Shown here: positions 57,944 to 64,000 of the stretch, piece by piece | Position numbering within the stretch: the first letter of the stretch is position 1 | Layout of the letters: each line of letters begins with the position of its first letter | Source: Ulva prolifera | Lineage: Eukaryota; Chlorophyta; Ulvophyceae; Ulvales; Ulvaceae | Assembly (NCBI GenBank): GCA_023078555.1 | Contig: CM041202.1 | Coordinates: 2,042,022 to 2,106,021 of the forward strand | DNA: 64,000 nt | Direction of reading: 5' to 3' | Position numbers and translations under genes: made by a program | The notes under the pieces: model-generated | Told to the model about the DNA's origin: nothing | Seen by the model: only the letters and a program-made list of their open reading frames with translations | Database searches by the model: none

Positions 57944-60900
57944 GGCTGCCCTGGCGCGCCTGCACGCCGCGCACGGGCCTGCAGGCGGAACGCACAGCGT
58001 GAATTGACTAGACCGTACCGCTACTGGGCATTGACAGCTTTGGGAGCCTGGGATGAGTGGCCTGGGTGTACCCCCGCAGGCAACGGTACGCCATGGAAAA
58101 AGTCACTTCAAACTGATCAAAGAAGGATTAAGAATGGCATTCGGAAAAAATCAATTGATGTTTAACGCACAGGGCGGCGTGCTGTGCTACGCGAGGTGGG
58201 CACGCATGGCTGCCTCGATCCCCCGAAGCTCGCGCGAACTCGGACCCACACACTCGTGAAAGTGGGGTGCCGATACGATGTGGCGTGTGGAGGTGGGCGG
58301 GGTGTGACGGCGAGGGTGCGGAGGGTGCGGAGGGTGCGGAGGGTGCGGAGGGTGCGGGGCGCCCCGAGACGAGACGAGATAGTGGAAACTGCCATGCTGC
58401 GGCGCGGGTGTCAGGAAGCATTCTGCGGGTTTCAAATCGAATGGCAGCTCCACGTGTACGCATACGAGTTGCTGCACTGGCGTTCTGAGAGACAGGGATG
58501 AATAGCCACGAGCATGAGCGTCAGAAGATCAAGCAAGGCCGCTGGTGCAGATCGACCATTGCTTGTGGGAAGCTTCAGAGTGAGCAAGAGGGCAAATCGA
58601 GTGCAGCAGCAGTGTGCTCCGGCGGCGGCCCGTGAGCACAGCTGCCAGATGGAGGGCCCGCGAGGCTGCAGCGCACACATGCATGGTCGCATCTGCAGAA
58701 TGGTGTCACATGCGCGCAGCACACAGAATGTGCATTGTGACGGACATGTCCCCTTCGCCGTCGCCGCAGCGCGGACTGCCGCACGCGCCCTTGCATGCAT
58801 GTGCAGTGTGCGCAGCCGGGGGGCCCCTGTGTGTGGCCAGGAGCTGCTTGTGGCGCGCGCCCCGGGAGTTGGAGGTGTGCTCCCTCGGAGTTGTTGGAGG
58901 TGTGGCAGTACTCCCGGGTCCCAATGAGCATGGTTATGCCATCATGCATGCATGGGTGGGAGCCACATGCCAATGCACCCGCCTGCCTCAGGGCTTCAGG
59001 ATACGGGAAGAGTGCTTTCCGACATCGGCACAGCGTAGGGAACGAGCAGGAGTGTGTTCAGGCGTGTATACGCTCGAGGACGGGCAGGAGCGCCGAAGTT
59101 CACGGTACCGGGAACGCTGAGGGGCAGGAGGGGAGAGGCGTGGTGGTGGCGTGCGGTGCACGCGGTGTGGCGCAGTGCTGGGCTGTGGCAGGCTATGTGT
59201 CACGTGCGTGCGGAGGGTAAGCCGCACGCCCGCCGATCCATTCGAAGCGCGAGAGCGAGCGACCATACTTCAGCAGTTAAAGACGTGACCGTTTGTCGGG
59301 TGATGCTTCCAAGGCCGGACGGCGGTCTGGAGGTCAAGCGCGCGAGAAAAGACTGTGCGTGGGCCCGAGGGATCAGCAGCGCATCTAGTACGAGGCCGCG
59401 GCTGAGCTGAACGAAGTTTGCGGACGCGCGAATTTTCGCGCTCGGGCGCAACGTTGACCCGGCGCCAGCTGTACCGCCGGAGGAAGGGGCCACACGGCGC
59501 TGTAGCGGCGAACACACTTGCTAACAACTGCTGACGGCCACGATTATGGCATGCACACTCACGACCGCGATCATGCATGGTACTGGGCGGCTCAGATAAC
59601 ACGCCATGACGTCTCCGCGCGCGCATGGCCGCGTTTCAACCACACCTGTGCTAGCGCATGATGCTGCAGCATGCTGCACACCGCAGCATGGCTTGTCTCG
59701 GCCCACACATGCCACGTGCTGTGCTCACGGCGGGATGACCCAGTGCCATGATCAGCGATGCTTTAGCCAGGGTCACCATTGGCGAGGTGAAAGGCGAGAT
59801 GTCGCGCTCAGCTGATCGATCAGGTTGACTGATTCGAGTCTCCATGTGCCGCCTTGGTGACCAGTGGGTGTGCTGGTGTGCACTTCCCTTGCAAATGCAT
59901 GCAACTAACTGAAGATGCTGCCGTGACACAGAGCGAACTCTGATTCCGAGACATGCGGGTCATATTCAGTTCGGGCGACGGCCAAGTTTACCCGGAGCAG
60001 CGTGTGTGACGTAAAAGCGTGGCAACCGCTCAACCATCGCGTTGGCTGCTGACTCTCTGTGTGTGCAGCGGTCGTCCTGCTCACGGCTGGTGACTGCTCG
60101 GCCAGACGCCCAGGCGAGCGCGGCAGCCTTGACAGGCAGAGGTCGCAGAAGGCTGGATGTGCTCGCATCTCGCCGGATGTTTGCGGTGCGAGCTCAAGTG
60201 AGCTTGGACGCGCAGGCCTGGTTGAAAGCTGGGTTTACACAGCGAGCCTAGGCGACGGTGGACCGAGGGTGGCAAACAAACCATAACAGACCCAGAAATC
60301 CTCACTTGGAGAATTCCATCTACCTTGTTGCCGTAGAAGACGGCCTGAGTCGTCAGCAGAAGTCAAACGGAGCGTGGCACACCTGGCATCAGTCTACGTG
60401 CCGCGAGGCCAGCCATGCTGAGCAATGTGTGATCGCTGGCAGAGTCCTACTGCTCCTTGTACGCCCCAGATCTAGCTAGAGGGCTGCGTGCGCTCTGCTG
60501 CAGGCGACTGTGTCACCGCGACATGATCGCCCTGCTCTCCAGACAGCCCAGACACTGCGCAGATGGATGAAGCGCACAGTTAATTATTGTAACAGGATGT
60601 TATGCTACAGCTGTGTGCGGCTACCGGAGAACACAGCGTGTCGCAACACGTCTCCGGGCGGCACCGCTTGATGCTTCAGCATGGGCACCTATCAGTAGAC
60701 AACATTCTTACAGGGAAAAGAGGACCCGCCAAGACACACATTCTGGAACACGTAGCCTTTCCGCGGGGGCGAGGCCATGTCTATTGCAGCAACACCACTG
60801 CGAAAGAGAGACCGTGCACGCTATGAGGCGGGAGGCTGGACTGCACCAATCCGCTGCCAGCAACCCCCTGTCGCCACAGTTCCAATGGCATACCGGATTC

Positions 60901-63900
60901 GAGTTCTCGCTGGCATGCTCCACGCTTTCCCGCAATTTGCCAGCACCTAGCGCCATGATTACTTCCGCACGTGTTCAGGCTACATGACTGCAGAGTAGTG
61001 GCGACACAGACTGATGGTGCGTTGCAGCTAGCCCACTGGAGCTTGTTCTTTTAACGTACAACGGCCAAGTTTGCGGAGCAGTCATCCTGAGCAACCACTC
61101 CAGAAGCGGAATCGTTCTAGGGCTACCAATTCTCCTGTGCACCAGCGCTTGAGACAGTACCTGCGCTTGCGTGCCACAGGTCACCTCCGCGAATTCGAAG
61201 AGCGCGTTCCAGCATACTGTTGCGTGCCAGGCGATTTGCGAGCCACCTCAGCTCAAGCCATCTAGGGCTACGTATACGTCAACACGGCGGGGTCTTGTGA
61301 ATATGGCAGCGCTTGATGTCTGTCACCGGGAGGATTGCTCACATCTGCCAAAACAGCAACGGATAGAGCAGCCAGTACCCGGCGATCATGTGTACAGCTT
61401 CATGCCATGCTTTATAAACACGGTCAAAGTTCTGGAATGACGCTCGAACACATCGCTAGGCGCCCCGATGGTGTGATTTTCGCAGTGCGCGCTCGTTGGG
61501 ATCGACGCAGAAGTCATTCCGTTGTCTCCCTGCAGCGCCCAGCGGCGATCCGTTTGCATGCATTGTGCATGACTAGAGAAGACGTGCTCATGCGTGACAT
61601 GGTAGTTTGGGACGCGGCAGACGCAGCAGGGGGCGTTTGTGTGCCAGCGGTCTTCACGCTGGCTGCAGTGCCACATAGACTGTAGCCAGCTGATCCAGGA
61701 AGGGCACAGGGAGCATAACTGGATAGAGAAATCCAGTGGTGTCACTTCCTGTGTACAGCAGGCTCGCGTTACATGGCGTGTGGCATTGCCAAGGCACTTC
61801 ACGCTGGACAAGAGACTTGCCCTAAGCTCGTACTCCGAGATGTCTCCACGCAAATTCTGTCCACCAGCAAAGAGTTGTCGTATGCCTGCGATAGTCTAAG
61901 GCGCCTGCTCCAAGGACAAGGCCTGGCCCGGCATCCAGTGCACGATATCCCCTCAGATCGATGACACCTGAATACACAACCAGGAGAGCACCTGCGTGCA
62001 TCCGCCTACAAGGGCCAAGGCAAAGGGAAGGGATCTTCACCGTTCCGGTGATCGCCGTGACCTGATGCACCATATCATAGCGTTACATTCGATGGTATCA
62101 TATTGTCCGTCGATCGGTCTCCGTCAGGTCAGCCGCGGGTGCTGATGCGGCCACATGCAGACGCGCAAACTCAATCAGATGCAATGTCTCAGCTGCGTAC
62201 AGTCACAATCTTCATCGTTCCTTGTTGGGGATTATTTTGTGCCTGTGACGGGCTGGCTAGCGTGTCACGGAGCTGTTGCACTCTGCAGAACAGAACACAA
62301 GTGGATGAATTGCTTCGACGTCCCGAACACACATTCCAATTGTGCCAAAAGCTGTTGTCCGGCCATATTCTATGTTGCATCTTGTGTGGTAAGTCGAGCA
62401 TCCGTTGCAGGAGGCCCACAGAGATGCCAGTGCACATGTTTGTTCATCATTAATTGCGAGGAGCGGCGACCTCGACCGAGCATGTCTGGCTGCAACGAAC
62501 TTTTTTTTCACTCATCAGAAGGTGCACGCTGTACCTTGCTATCCCTACACACAGCTGCACTGAGTTCACCTGCACCGTGCCCACTCACCCAGAGATGCAT
62601 CGCTGGTCGTGCTGCACAGGATAGCGCCATACACCAGAAACACCCCGTGATGTCGTACATACACATGCCACAAGCTTTGGAGTGGTTGCTGTAAACCATG
62701 ACTTGCGGTTGCCGCGCGTGTTGAGATCGTGCAGCATCCAGGAAATGTGATCCCGACGCACAGAGAAATTCAGCATCAGCAATCTACATGGTGCAGCTTG
62801 AATGCTCAAGCTAATTCCATGACTCGCTGAGCGTTGTAATGAGTTGAGCATGCCCCAGCTGTCAAGCCGTCCGCAAGGCAAAACAGCTCCCCAACAAGTC
62901 GCGACTCCGAGATGCACTCATACGTAAGGAGATCGATGGCGATGAATTGCCTACAGGGCAAAAAAAGGCATGTACATCACACATGAATAAACGTGACACA
63001 TCAACCTAACTCGTACTTGACGATGGCCAGCTGCCCGGTTCAACACAAAGGACACATGCAGCCAACCAGCCACCTGCTCCGATGCATGCCATCAGCGACC
63101 ATTGTACGTGTTGCAATGATCACCATTGAGAGCATATGATGACGTCGTTGGCAGCATTCCGTCCACAGCTTCTGTAAATAGATGGCAGCATGAGGGGACA
63201 CATGCAGCCAAAGCTGCAGCCAACCAGTGTTGCAAGTGAGCTTGCTTGCAGATGCATTTGACCGTGCAGCAAGAGGACAATTTGCTGCTTTCACACACTG
63301 CAAAGGAGGCCCAGCGTCATACAGACGAGCTCCAGAGGATGACTAGTACCGTGTCCTTACAGTCACTTGATCGGCCCTTCAGTTTGTTTGCTGGGCAGTC
63401 AAACATTTATGCCTTCCGTGACATGTTCTCACGGACCCTTTCATGTCACGGACCCTTTTTTTTTTTTTACGGCAGCCATCCAGACAGAATCATCACAAAT
63501 CAGTTTCAAAGTGCTGCCTTTGCTGCCATTTGTTGCAGGCTAGCACCATGACGTGAGCATGCCCGATACATCGAACAGCTGTATTCACCCCCGCTGTGCA
63601 GTCTCAGTGGCAAGCTTCATGCTTAAAGCAACAGCAGGTGCTGCAGTGCATCTGGAGCTGCACACGGCCGAGCAGGACTTCAATGGTGTACGCTGTACTG
63701 AATGTGCACACCGCTACACAGAAACCTTCAGTTGCAGTGTGTTGTGTCATCTGGTGGCAGTGCTGAGTTCAGTCATCCAGAACAGAGGTGCAGGCAGCTG
63801 ACATTGTCCCTGTGGCCTAGCAAGCGACACCAGTCGCTCAACAAGAATTGTGTGGTTCGACTACTGTACCAGCGAAGGGAGGAGTTTGTGTCTTTTCAGT

Positions 63901-64000
63901 TGAGATCCTGCACTTGCATGTGGCATCATACTCATCATACATCACTGATGTGGCACTGATGCAGCAAGACACAGCATGATGATGCCAGGTACGAAGCACA
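57944..64000. other. No recognisable gene over 6 kb
   Basis: The left end should contain the promoter of M8 copy 2. Open frames are short (under about 200 codons), overlapping and without motifs. A frame at 63246-63551 looks moderately protein-like but has no family signature and crosses a T-run (63455-63468). Confidence 0.45.
58312..58358. repeat. 9-bp minisatellite, about five units
   Basis: GAGGGTGCG is repeated about five times, giving an open Glu-Gly-Ala frame on one strand and Pro-His-Pro on the other. Confidence 0.92.

Overview
The window looks like nuclear DNA of a green alga (Chlorophyta, probably Chlorophyceae). The evidence is GC-rich sequence, intron-rich genes with GTGCG-type donors and CAG acceptors, TGTAA motifs at transcript and retroelement 3' ends (the usual chlorophyte poly(A) signal), and many homopolymer G/C runs and CA/TA microsatellites. 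The species cannot be named from the sequence alone.

Three host genes can be modelled. Two are paralogous leishmanolysin-like (peptidase M8) secreted metalloproteases on the minus strand. One runs off the left edge (288-5382, eight exons seen). The other is complete (51708-57943, nine exons, 689 residues, every junction in frame). Their shared introns have identical phases. Between them, on the plus strand, lies an eight-exon gene (30241-34684, 593 residues) for a secreted protein with alternating Ala-x-Ala-x stretches and a Lys/Val/Pro repeat linker. It ends in a 63-residue cysteine module that the complete protease also carries. All three products appear to be extracellular or cell-wall proteins.

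Most other interpretable sequence is mobile DNA. (1) A nearly full-length endonuclease/RT LINE lies on the minus strand (39010-42961), with a head-to-head 3' fragment of the same family at 42961-43257. (2) Retrotransposons with a restriction-like endonuclease (REL) fall into two groups. Group A inserts at TACATACA, including the tails of the LINE and of its own copies, giving a stack at 43258-46752 and one copy at 38608-39009. Group B inserts at ACAC-R sites with clear target-site duplications (9531-9640, 10557-12429, 16991-17638, 22154-22246, 23355-23372, plus tail remnants). (3) A tRNA-like SINE (13028-13295, 38400-38607, and a fragment at 24722-24815) shares its 3' end with the LINE. (4) There is a 752-bp hAT element with a transposase remnant (50205-50956). 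(5) There are four 102-bp hAT-type MITEs with 8-bp duplications (24548, 49892, 54355, 54565). Two of these sit in an intron of the complete protease gene.

The long stretches at 5.4-9.5, 13.3-17, 17.7-22, 24.7-30.2, 34.7-38.4, 46.8-49.9 and 58-64 kb hold only simple repeats, palindromes and short open frames without recognisable products. No tRNA, rRNA, CRISPR array or prokaryotic operon was seen.
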